Below are positions 8,777-15,600 of a DNA stretch of 64,000 nt, in pieces. A program made the translations under genes and the position numbers. Every line of letters begins with the position of its first letter. Position 1 is the first letter of the stretch. The notes under the pieces were generated by a model. That model made no database searches, had not been told where the DNA came from, and saw nothing but the letters and a program-made list of their open reading frames with translations. Source of the stretch: an uncultured Collinsella sp. (GTDB lineage Bacteria; Actinomycetota; Coriobacteriia; Coriobacteriales; Coriobacteriaceae); NCBI GenBank assembly GCA_934668695.1, contig CAKUOD010000008.1, positions 8,877-72,876 of the forward strand. Direction: 5' to 3'.

Positions 8777-10237
8777 ATGTACAAGCGCACCAAGATTGTA
8801 TGCACCATGGGTCCCGCCTGCGATAGCGACGAGACCATCCGCGAGATGATCAAGGCGGGCATGAACGTCGCCCGTTTTAACTTCTCGCACGGCTCCTACG
8901 ACGAGCACCACGGTCGCATCGAGCGCGTCCGTCGTATTTCCAAGGAGCTCGGTCTGCCCGTCGGCATCCTGCTCGACACCAAGGGCCCCGAGGTCCGCAC
9001 CGGCCTTCTGGTCGATGGCAAGAAGGTTGCCGTCAAGACCGGCGATAAGATCGTCGTCACTGCTCAGCCCACGTCCGAGGATTTCCACGGCACCGCTGAG
9101 CACATCTCCCTCGACTACCTGGCTCTGCCCTCCGAGGTCGAGAAGGGCTCCCTTATCCTGATCGATGACGGTCTGGTTGCCCTCGAGGTCGAGTCCGTCA
9201 GCGGCCAGGACATGACCTGCGTCGTTAAGAACGACGGCCTGATCGGCGAGCGCAAGGGCGTCAACATGCCCAACGTCAACATCTCGCTGCCCGCCATCAC
9301 CGAGCGCGATCGTCAGGACATCCTCTTTGGCCTGACCGAGAACATCGACTACATCGCCGCTTCCTTCATCCGTGACGGCGAGTCCGTCCGCGGCATCCGC
9401 GAGCTTTGCCGCGAGAACGGTGGCGAGCACGTGACGATCTTCCCGAAGATCGAGTGCGCCCTGGGCGTCGAGAACTTTGACGAGATCCTCGAGGCTTCCG
9501 ACGGCATCATGGTCGCCCGTGGCGACCTGGGCATCGAGATCAAGCCCGAGCTCGTTCCCCACATCCAGAAGGAGATCATCGCCAAGTGCAACGCGGCCTA
9601 CAAGCCCGTCATCACCGCTACGCAGATGCTCGACTCCATGCAGCAGAACCCGCGCCCGACGCGCGCCGAGGTTGCCGACGTTGCTAACGCCATCTACGAC
9701 GGCACCGACGCCGTTATGCTCTCTGGCGAGTCCGCTGCCGGTAAGTACCCGGTCGAGGCCGTCAAGATGCAGGCCAGCATTGCTCTCGAGACCGAGAAGT
9801 ACCTCCCGGCTCACGCTCCGCTCGAGGTTCCGGCCGATGCTCACGGCACCCGCGTCGTCAACAACGTTGTGGGTATGTCCGCTGTGAACATGGCTACCAC
9901 CGTTGGCGCCAAGTGCATCACCGTGCCGACGACCACTGGTCGTACCGCTCGCCTGATCTCGCACTTCCGTCCCAACATGCCGATCTGCGCGTTCTCCCGC
10001 CACGAGTGGGCCGTCCAGCAGATGATCATGTACTGGGGCGTTATCCCGCATCAGGCCGAGATTACCCAGGGCACCGTCAACGGCACGATTGTCAAGGCGA
10101 TCGAGACCGCAAAGGAGCTCGGCTACGTCGAGGCCGGCGATCTGACCGTCGCCACCGCCGGCGATCCCCGCATGAGCGTCCAGCTCGAGGACAAGGTCTC
10201 CTCGACCAACGTCGCTTACGTCGCTCAGGTGCGCTAA
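8777..10237 (+). CDS. pyk: pyruvate kinase
   Basis: Pyruvate kinase converts phosphoenolpyruvate and ADP to pyruvate and ATP, the last step of glycolysis. The 486-residue protein begins MYKRTKIVCTMGPA and contains the family signatures IFPKIE, GIMVARGDLGIE, TATQMLDSM and PTRAEVADVANAI. It ends with the normal C-terminal allosteric domain. The start follows TGGAGGT with five bases of spacing. Third-position G/C bias is strong, as expected for a highly expressed gene. It is monocistronic, closed by a strong terminator. Confidence 0.97.
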   Translation: MYKRTKIVCTMGPACDSDETIREMIKAGMNVARFNFSHGSYDEHHGRIERVRRISKELGLPVGILLDTKGPEVRTGLLVDGKKVAVKTGDKIVVTAQPTSEDFHGTAEHISLDYLALPSEVEKGSLILIDDGLVALEVESVSGQDMTCVVKNDGLIGERKGVNMPNVNISLPAITERDRQDILFGLTENIDYIAASFIRDGESVRGIRELCRENGGEHVTIFPKIECALGVENFDEILEASDGIMVARGDLGIEIKPELVPHIQKEIIAKCNAAYKPVITATQMLDSMQQNPRPTRAEVADVANAIYDGTDAVMLSGESAAGKYPVEAVKMQASIALETEKYLPAHAPLEVPADAHGTRVVNNVVGMSAVNMATTVGAKCITVPTTTGRTARLISHFRPNMPICAFSRHEWAVQQMIMYWGVIPHQAEITQGTVNGTIVKAIETAKELGYVEAGDLTVATAGDPRMSVQLEDKVSSTNVAYVAQVR

Positions 10238-10265
10238 ATCACACTTTCAAGCACACTTGCATTGC

Positions 10266-10303
10266 AAAGGGCCCGGAAGGCTTTGCCTTCCGGGCCCTTT
10301 TTC
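10266..10303 (+). terminator. rho-independent terminator of pyk
   Basis: The stem AAGGGCCCGGAAGG / CCTTCCGGGCCCTT with a short CTTTG loop is followed by a T run, 28 bases after the pyk stop. Confidence 0.95.
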
Positions 10304-10662
10304 TGTATGCCGATGCCGGGGCACGGCAAAACACGCGCCCATTTCTTTACCAAAAGCACGAAATCCGCCCTTCAAGGCCCAGAACTAGGACTCCTGGCTC
10401 CAAAAGTGTTCGCCCGGCGGCAAGCCCACACCCCTTGCAGAACTGCTAAATCGTTTTAGCAAGGTCAAAATCAGCCACGTTTTCGGAAGTATGCGGCAAA
10501 TTCTGGGACCTCCGAGCACTCCCCGTTTTTCCGCAACAAAATGCCTGATAAACTAGCCTCAAAAGCCAGGTCTGCTCACAGGGTTCAGATTTTGCCGCAT
10601 ACTTCCGAATTGACACTGGCACTCCTTAATCCATAGGCACGTTTTTCAGCTAGGAGGGCATC
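10304..10662. other. intergenic region with a 128-nt palindromic element
   Basis: No gene is supported between the pyk terminator and the next start codon. The main feature is the inverted repeat listed separately at 10482-10609. The sequence before it (10304-10480) shows nothing recognisable. Confidence 0.5.
10482..10609. repeat. palindromic element with 19-bp terminal inverted repeats
   Basis: TTCGGAAGTATGCGGCAAA at 10482-10500 is the exact reverse complement of 10591-10609, with 90 bases between. Its length is close to that of the 123-nt MITE-like repeats elsewhere in the window but its ends are different. It lies 53 bases before the following gene, so it is in or next to that gene's promoter. 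Confidence 0.75.
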
Positions 10663-11736
10663 GTGGACCTGACACTATGCGGCCAAACTGCTTTTTACTA
10701 TCACCGCATTCCGCCGCAAATACTGGGTCTTTACCCTGCCATTAGCCTTGGCACTATGGATCGCAGATGTTGCGGCCTCGGAAGCCATGCGGTTATAAAA
10801 GACCTGCTTCACGCCCCGCTTCACAGGCTTGTATTCACCCGGGCACAATCCGGGTCGCGAAGCCTGTTCAAATCGCACCTCCTGACTCAAGAGCCACCTC
10901 CCGGCTCGTTTAGGCAGACTGAGCATGGATTTGATGTCACGTCGCCGGAGTTTACGCTGCTCAACCTTGCTACGCAGGTCTCACGTAACCAATTACTCAT
11001 GGCATGTTACGAGATGTGCGGCTCCTTTGCAGTGTTTAAACCCTGCGAGCGAACGCAGCAACAACTCGATGAAGCTATCTCGCTTAAGCTCATTCCGCCT
11101 AACTGTGGTTGGGAACGAGTTAACGACGTCAATGGCAACGACACCAACCTGTGGAAGCGCACACCGCTCCTGAACGCGGCGGATATCGCCGCGTTCGCCA
11201 AGCAGGCCGCAGGCCTGCGCGGCGTCAAGCAGCTTCGTTGGGCGGCCGAGCGCATGACGGGACAGACCACCTCGCCCTTCGAGGTGCAAACCTCCATGCT
11301 CGTCTCACTTCCCCGCGATGAAGGCGGCTTAGGCATTAGCATTAGCAATAACGTCCGCATCCCACTCAGCGACGCCGCGCGCTCACTGTATGACAAAACC
11401 TGTTGCTATGCCGATATCCTCATCGAGAGCGCCACCGACAGCATGGGCGTCATCCTGGAATGCCAGGGCCGTTCCGCTCATGACGGCGAGGCCGCAAGTC
11501 TCTCCGATGCCGAGCGCACCACTGCCCTTACAAGCATGGGCTACGACGTTATCCAGATCACCTACGACCAGATCAAAGACACGAAGAGCTTTAGCAGCGT
11601 CGCCGGGCTCATCCATAAAAAGGTGGGACTCCCCTACGCCCCAAAGACTAAACAGGAGCGCACCACCGAAGATGCCCTGCGACGGGAGCTATTGGTCGAT
11701 TGGGATGAGCTGTTCGCCGTCAAGCCGGCCGGCTAG
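10663..11736 (+). CDS. AbiEi/DUF559-like putative PD-(D/E)XK nuclease-fold protein
   Basis: This 357-residue protein starts at a GTG preceded by AGGAGGG. The N-terminal part (CGQTAFYYHRIPP, later FDVTSPEFTLLNLA) resembles AbiEi-type proteins. The C-terminal part resembles DUF559/Vsr-like endonucleases: SPFEVQTSML (204-213), D251, VILECQGRSAH (263-273), then D282, R285 and a closing GYDVIQIT strand. In most DUF559 proteins the core reads E-x-D-G, whereas here it is E266-C-Q268-G, so catalysis is uncertain. It is not paired with an obvious antitoxin or methylase. Its stop codon overlaps the stop of the convergent downstream gene by four bases. Function is unknown; defence or DNA repair is a guess. 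Confidence 0.6.
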   Translation: MDLTLCGQTAFYYHRIPPQILGLYPAISLGTMDRRCCGLGSHAVIKDLLHAPLHRLVFTRAQSGSRSLFKSHLLTQEPPPGSFRQTEHGFDVTSPEFTLLNLATQVSRNQLLMACYEMCGSFAVFKPCERTQQQLDEAISLKLIPPNCGWERVNDVNGNDTNLWKRTPLLNAADIAAFAKQAAGLRGVKQLRWAAERMTGQTTSPFEVQTSMLVSLPRDEGGLGISISNNVRIPLSDAARSLYDKTCCYADILIESATDSMGVILECQGRSAHDGEAASLSDAERTTALTSMGYDVIQITYDQIKDTKSFSSVAGLIHKKVGLPYAPKTKQERTTEDALRRELLVDWDELFAVKPAG

Positions 11737-12581
11737 CAGCTAGCGATCAGGGGGACTGTGGGAACGTCAGAAGCAGCAACGCGAGCCGCAAATCCCGCCT
11801 CGGTTAGCTCGATGACCTCGGTAAATGTTGCATCGAAGAACTCCTCGGTTAGCAGGCGATACGGCGGATGATCGGGCTCACCGGGGTTTTCGCGCACAAT
11901 CTCGTGCATGACGCCGATGGTCTTGAGCACATACTCCTTATGGATGGGATACTGCCCAAAACGCGTCGCCGCAGTATACAGGCGATCGGTCGCGCGCGGA
12001 ATCGAAACAATGCCGAGCGTCTTACCAAACCAGTCAAAGTCACCTTGCTTTTTAATGCGGAATTCCTCGCACGGCTTGCCGCCGTGCGCCTCCAGGTACT
12101 GATTCACGCGCGTATTCCATACGGTATCGGCCACCAGATGCGACCAGACGCCCAGCGTTAAATCGAGCAGCGACTGCGCCACATCTTCGGACGCAAGCGA
12201 GAACTCACTAGCGCCGGGACCGACAACCGGCTCGGCATCCCTGTAGCGCTGGGGATAGTGCACACGATTCAGTCGCTCGCGCTCCTCGATAATCGAGGTC
12301 GCCGCGGCCGGCGCACCGGTGGGAGAACTTTTAAGCAGCGGTGCCACATAGGTATCCCAGAACTCATGCTCACGAGGCTTAGGGATAGGCTCGGGCTTTG
12401 CAAAGTGCGTAATGCGATACGGAATGGGATCGGCGATACCGGGAACCATATAGCCCACAAAAATGTCCGGAACCACGCAGCCAAACAAAAAGGCATTGCG
12501 GTCGCGCACGCTATCGGCAAGCGCACTGGTGCGCTCCAGCAAACGCTCCGTCTGAGCGATATGAATGTTCCAACTTGGCAT
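11733..12581 (-). CDS. zinc-dependent phospholipase C-like family protein
   Basis: This 282-residue protein begins MPSWNIHIAQTE, the usual opening of bacterial members of the zinc-dependent phospholipase C/nuclease fold. Further histidines and acidic residues that could bind metal occur in FLFGCVVPDIFVGY and TLGVWSHLVADTVW. The ATG at 12581 was chosen because GGGGGTGG precedes it; an ATG four codons upstream lacks a site. There is no signal peptide, so it is probably cytoplasmic. The true substrate in this family is unknown. The gene converges on and overlaps the AbiEi/DUF559-like gene by four bases. Confidence 0.72.
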   Translation of the reverse strand: MPSWNIHIAQTERLLERTSALADSVRDRNAFLFGCVVPDIFVGYMVPGIADPIPYRITHFAKPEPIPKPREHEFWDTYVAPLLKSSPTGAPAAATSIIEERERLNRVHYPQRYRDAEPVVGPGASEFSLASEDVAQSLLDLTLGVWSHLVADTVWNTRVNQYLEAHGGKPCEEFRIKKQGDFDWFGKTLGIVSIPRATDRLYTAATRFGQYPIHKEYVLKTIGVMHEIVRENPGEPDHPPYRLLTEEFFDATFTEVIELTEAGFAARVAASDVPTVPLIASC

Positions 12582-12625
12582 AGCCACCCCCATAAAAAAC
12601 CTGGATAACTATACCATCACGGCAA

Positions 12626-12641
12626 AGCCGCGCGGGCGGCT
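12626..12641 (-). terminator. weak terminator-like hairpin after the CbiMQO operon
   Basis: AGCCGC / GCGGCT with a four-base loop lies 20 bases beyond the cbiO stop. There is only a TT after the stem, so termination is uncertain. Confidence 0.35.
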
Positions 12642-12661
12642 ACGCATCCTCTACGCAGCAA

Positions 12662-13456
12662 CTAGTCCGTAGCACCGCTTTCGGTTCCATACGACGGCAC
12701 GGGCGCCTCGACCACATGGTGATATCGATCGATATAGATCGCGCGGGCGCCCAGGCGACGCACCAAATCCTGGTGGTGTGTGCTCATCAAGACCGTCTTG
12801 CCCGCCGCGACGTAGGCCAGCAAGAAGTTGACCACGATGTCGCATGAATCCTCGTCGAGCCCGTTGGTGGGCTCGTCAAGCACCAGAATATCTGGGTTCA
12901 TCGACACCACCGCGGCCAGCGCCACGCGCTTTTTTTGCCCGCCCGAGAGCTGGTAGGGAGAGGCGTCGACCAGATCGGCAACCTGGAACAGCTCCATGGC
13001 ATCGCGGACGCGGCGCTCGAGCTCGTCCGCTGGCAGACCCATTTGAGCGGGGCCAAAGGCGACCTCCTCGCCCACCGTAGCGCAAAACAGCTGGGCATCG
13101 GCATTCTGGAACACAAAGCCCACGCGCTGGTGAAAGCGCTGGGCAGCTACGGGATCCTTCAGAAACGCCGCATCGACCACGTGCCCATCGAACAGGTACG
13201 AGCCCGTGTCCGCGAGCTCAAGGCCGTTGATAAGGCGCATGATCGTCGTCTTGCCGCAGCCATTGGGACCGAGCAGCGCAACAAGCTCACCGCGATCGAC
13301 CTGCAGCGATACGCCATCGACAACCGTATGCCCCGCATAGGAGAACACTACGTCGCGCAACTCGATGAGTGGGGTTACCTTGGTGCCAGCTGCACCGCTC
13401 GCACCCGTCACGCTATTCGTATCGTCAGCCAAAACGTCGCCCTTCCCTATTCGCAT
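12662..13456 (-). CDS. cbiO: CbiO/NikO-type energy-coupling ATPase
   Basis: This is the ATPase of an energy-coupling-factor metal transporter. Walker A (GPNGCGKTT), the Q-loop (FVFQNADAQLF), the signature LSGGQKKR, Walker B (ILVLDEP) and the switch histidine (STHH) are all present. The ATG at 13456 gives 264 residues and starts 17 bases after the cbiQ stop. A TTG eight codons later (13432) has a better Shine-Dalgarno (GGGAAGGG) and could be the true start. A much longer frame reaching back into cbiQ is not credible. It is last in the cbiM-cbiQ-cbiO operon. Confidence 0.92.
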   Translation of the reverse strand: MRIGKGDVLADDTNSVTGASGAAGTKVTPLIELRDVVFSYAGHTVVDGVSLQVDRGELVALLGPNGCGKTTIMRLINGLELADTGSYLFDGHVVDAAFLKDPVAAQRFHQRVGFVFQNADAQLFCATVGEEVAFGPAQMGLPADELERRVRDAMELFQVADLVDASPYQLSGGQKKRVALAAVVSMNPDILVLDEPTNGLDEDSCDIVVNFLLAYVAAGKTVLMSTHHQDLVRRLGARAIYIDRYHHVVEAPVPSYGTESGATD

Positions 13457-13473
13457 CGAAGCCAAAACCCGCA

Positions 13474-14316
13474 CTACAGCACGGCGCACAGCGCCGCCAG
13501 CAGCACCACAACGGCCGCATAAACCGCGTCGCGCCAGCCAAACCCAGCGCGCGTGGGCGCTGGATACACGCCGGCAAAGCCGCGGCATAGCATGGCCTCG
13601 TCCATCGCGCGACTGCATTCCATCGCCTTGATAAATGTCATGCCCATGATACCCGCCACCGAGTCGGTGCGCGAAAACCCCGCAGGAGCGCGGCCCACAC
13701 TGCGCAGCATGACCGATTCGGTGAGGTCGTGCGCCGTGCGGCCGAGCACCTCGATGTGCTTAAGCGCCATATCGAAGGTAAAGATGACCTCGTTGGGCAG
13801 GTGTAGAGCCTTAAGCGCCGCCGACATGCGACTCCAGGTGAGCGTCCATGAAACGCCCAGCACCAGTGACACGTTAATGAACGTCTTAAGTGCGATCTTG
13901 AGCATGGCGGCGGTGGCAGACGCCCCCAGCAGCAAGGCCGGCAGCGCCAAGACCACGGCAAATCCTGCGGCGGCCAGCGCCGGCACAAAGGTCGACCGCA
14001 GCCCGCGCACGGGGCGCACGGCAACGAGCACCAGCGCGATCGCCGCCATCAGCATGAGGTACAGCGGGCTTTGCGTTAGGCACACGCACAGGACGCAAGC
14101 AAACATGCCGAGCAGGCGCACCGGGGCCGAAACGGAAGAAAGGGCGCGGTCGATAATCGACCCGCCCTCGTGTGCGCCGCCGCCCAGGCGAACCCGCTCA
14201 AGCAGGCTCGCCAGGTGCAGGACATTCTTTTGCATCACACGATGCCGAGCCCCCGCGGGCTCGTATCGCTCCTCGGCCGCAAGCCAGCTAGGCAGCTCGG
14301 CTATTGCCATGAGCAC
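13474..14316 (-). CDS. cbiQ: CbiQ/NikQ-type energy-coupling transmembrane protein
   Basis: This 280-residue membrane protein links the CbiO ATPase to the CbiM substrate-binding component. It has several hydrophobic segments (LLGMFACVLCVCL, LYLMLMAAIALVLVAV, FVPALAAAGFAVVLALPALLLG). The C-terminal coupling region carries the two Ala-Arg-Gly-like motifs typical of T components (MLRSVGRAPAG and AMLCRGFAGVYP). Its start overlaps the end of cbiM by 29 bases, so translation is coupled. Confidence 0.9.
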   Translation of the reverse strand: MLMAIAELPSWLAAEERYEPAGARHRVMQKNVLHLASLLERVRLGGGAHEGGSIIDRALSSVSAPVRLLGMFACVLCVCLTQSPLYLMLMAAIALVLVAVRPVRGLRSTFVPALAAAGFAVVLALPALLLGASATAAMLKIALKTFINVSLVLGVSWTLTWSRMSAALKALHLPNEVIFTFDMALKHIEVLGRTAHDLTESVMLRSVGRAPAGFSRTDSVAGIMGMTFIKAMECSRAMDEAMLCRGFAGVYPAPTRAGFGWRDAVYAAVVVLLAALCAVL

Positions 14317-15373
14317 CGCTTTCCTTAACCGTCAGCGAGACCAGGCGGAATACGATGGTGAGCACCGCCACGCCAATCACGCCGGAAAGGATATACATCG
14401 CGGCCTGGCCGGCAAAGTCAAGGCCCTGCTCCTCGGAATAGGCCTGCAGATAATCGCCCGTGGGCAGCGTATCGGCAAAGGTCGGAGCGTCGAGACCGAC
14501 CGAAGCCTGCAGGCTGTCGTCGCCGGCCTCCTGAACGGCGGTCGCAGCGCCCTCAGCGTCCCACTCGCCCCAGGCGTCACCCGTGGCCAACAGGCCCAGC
14601 GGCGTGGCCACGACAAGCACGGCGACCAGGATGAGCGTGGGAACCAGCGAGGTCTTCTTAGCGGTTGCGCTCTCGGCGTCCAGCAGGCCGTCGGAAGCCT
14701 CGGGCCCGACGATAAAGCTCGGCGCCGTCTTCTTAATGAAACCGTAGATAGCGGCCGTCGCCACGCCCTCGACGACACCGGCGACCAGCATATGCGGGAT
14801 CAACATGGCCGGAATAGCCACGGACAGCGGGAAGGGGCAGTACAGCGGCGCGCCCGAAGCGTTGGTGAAGAGCATCGGCTGAATACCGAACTCGATTGCC
14901 GCGCACAGGGCCGCCAGGCACAGGCCGACCCAACCGCTCACGATGGCAGAAGCCGAGGTGCCCCAGCTCTTGTCGTGCAGACGGCTGTTGAGCGCACGGA
15001 ACACGATAGCAGCGGTAAACGGCAGCACAAAGGCCATGTTAAAGCAGTTGGCGCCAAAGGACAGAACACCGCCGTCGCCAAACAGCAGCGCCTGCAGCGC
15101 GAGCGCGACCGAAACCGCGATGGCTGCGGCCTCGGGGCCCAGCAGCAGCGCGATGAGGGCGCCGCCGACGGCGTGACCCGTAGTACCGCCGGGCAGCGGC
15201 ACGTTGAACATCATGAGCAGGAAGGAGAACGCAGCGCAAATGCCCAGGAAAGCCATGTGCTCACGGTCGAGCGTGGCGCGTACTTTTTTGATGCAGTGAA
15301 CCCAAACGGGCACCATCGCCACCGCCATGACGGCATCGGTCTGCGGGGACAGATAATTATCTGGAATGTGCAT
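14288..15373 (-). CDS. cbiM: CbiM/NikM-type metal-binding membrane component with fused C-terminal PDGLE-like part
   Basis: This is the substrate-specific component of a nickel or cobalt ECF transporter. The protein begins MHIPDNYLSP; in this family the N-terminal Met-His bind the metal and initiator Met is retained. The first 230 residues contain the usual six or so transmembrane segments. A C-terminal extension with AWGEWD and a final membrane helix (AMYILSGVIGVAVLTIVFRL) replaces the separate CbiN subunit, so the operon is M-Q-O with 361 residues in M. A NikR-like palindrome upstream points to nickel rather than cobalt. Confidence 0.9.
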   Translation of the reverse strand: MHIPDNYLSPQTDAVMAVAMVPVWVHCIKKVRATLDREHMAFLGICAAFSFLLMMFNVPLPGGTTGHAVGGALIALLLGPEAAAIAVSVALALQALLFGDGGVLSFGANCFNMAFVLPFTAAIVFRALNSRLHDKSWGTSASAIVSGWVGLCLAALCAAIEFGIQPMLFTNASGAPLYCPFPLSVAIPAMLIPHMLVAGVVEGVATAAIYGFIKKTAPSFIVGPEASDGLLDAESATAKKTSLVPTLILVAVLVVATPLGLLATGDAWGEWDAEGAATAVQEAGDDSLQASVGLDAPTFADTLPTGDYLQAYSEEQGLDFAGQAAMYILSGVIGVAVLTIVFRLVSLTVKESGAHGNSRAA

Positions 15374-15430
15374 ATAAGCCTCCCGGTTGTCGGCGCGCGG
15401 GATTGCAGCGCCGTTTGAACCATTTCGTCA

Positions 15431-15458
15431 GTGTTACGTATTGTCAGATTCGTAACAC
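15431..15458. promoter_or_regulatory. NikR-like operator upstream of cbiMQO
   Basis: GTGTTACG at 15431-15438 and CGTAACAC at 15451-15458 form a perfect 8-bp inverted repeat over 28 bp. This has the same overall length as known NikR sites and fits the GTGTTAC-N14-GTAACAC pattern predicted for NikR in several bacteria. It is 58 bases before the cbiM start, just downstream of a minus-strand TATGAT box, a good place for repression. No nikR gene is in this window. Confidence 0.7.
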
Positions 15459-15477
15459 GACGCGGGCTATCATAGCA

Positions 15478-15518
15478 AAACGACGTGCCGCCAACAAAGC
15501 AGCACGCCGTTTTGCAAT
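15478..15518 (-). terminator. terminator-like hairpin after pheT
   Basis: AACGACGTGC and GCACGCCGTT can pair with one mismatch, flanked by AAAA and TTTT on either side, so it could act in both directions. On the minus strand it lies 83 bases after the pheT stop and just before the cbiM promoter region. Confidence 0.6.
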
Positions 15519-15600
15519 ACATACGTCATAGATGCGAGACATCAGCGGGCAGCAGCCCAGTCATGCCGCTGCCCGACGGCCCACGCCTCAGTCGCAAGCC

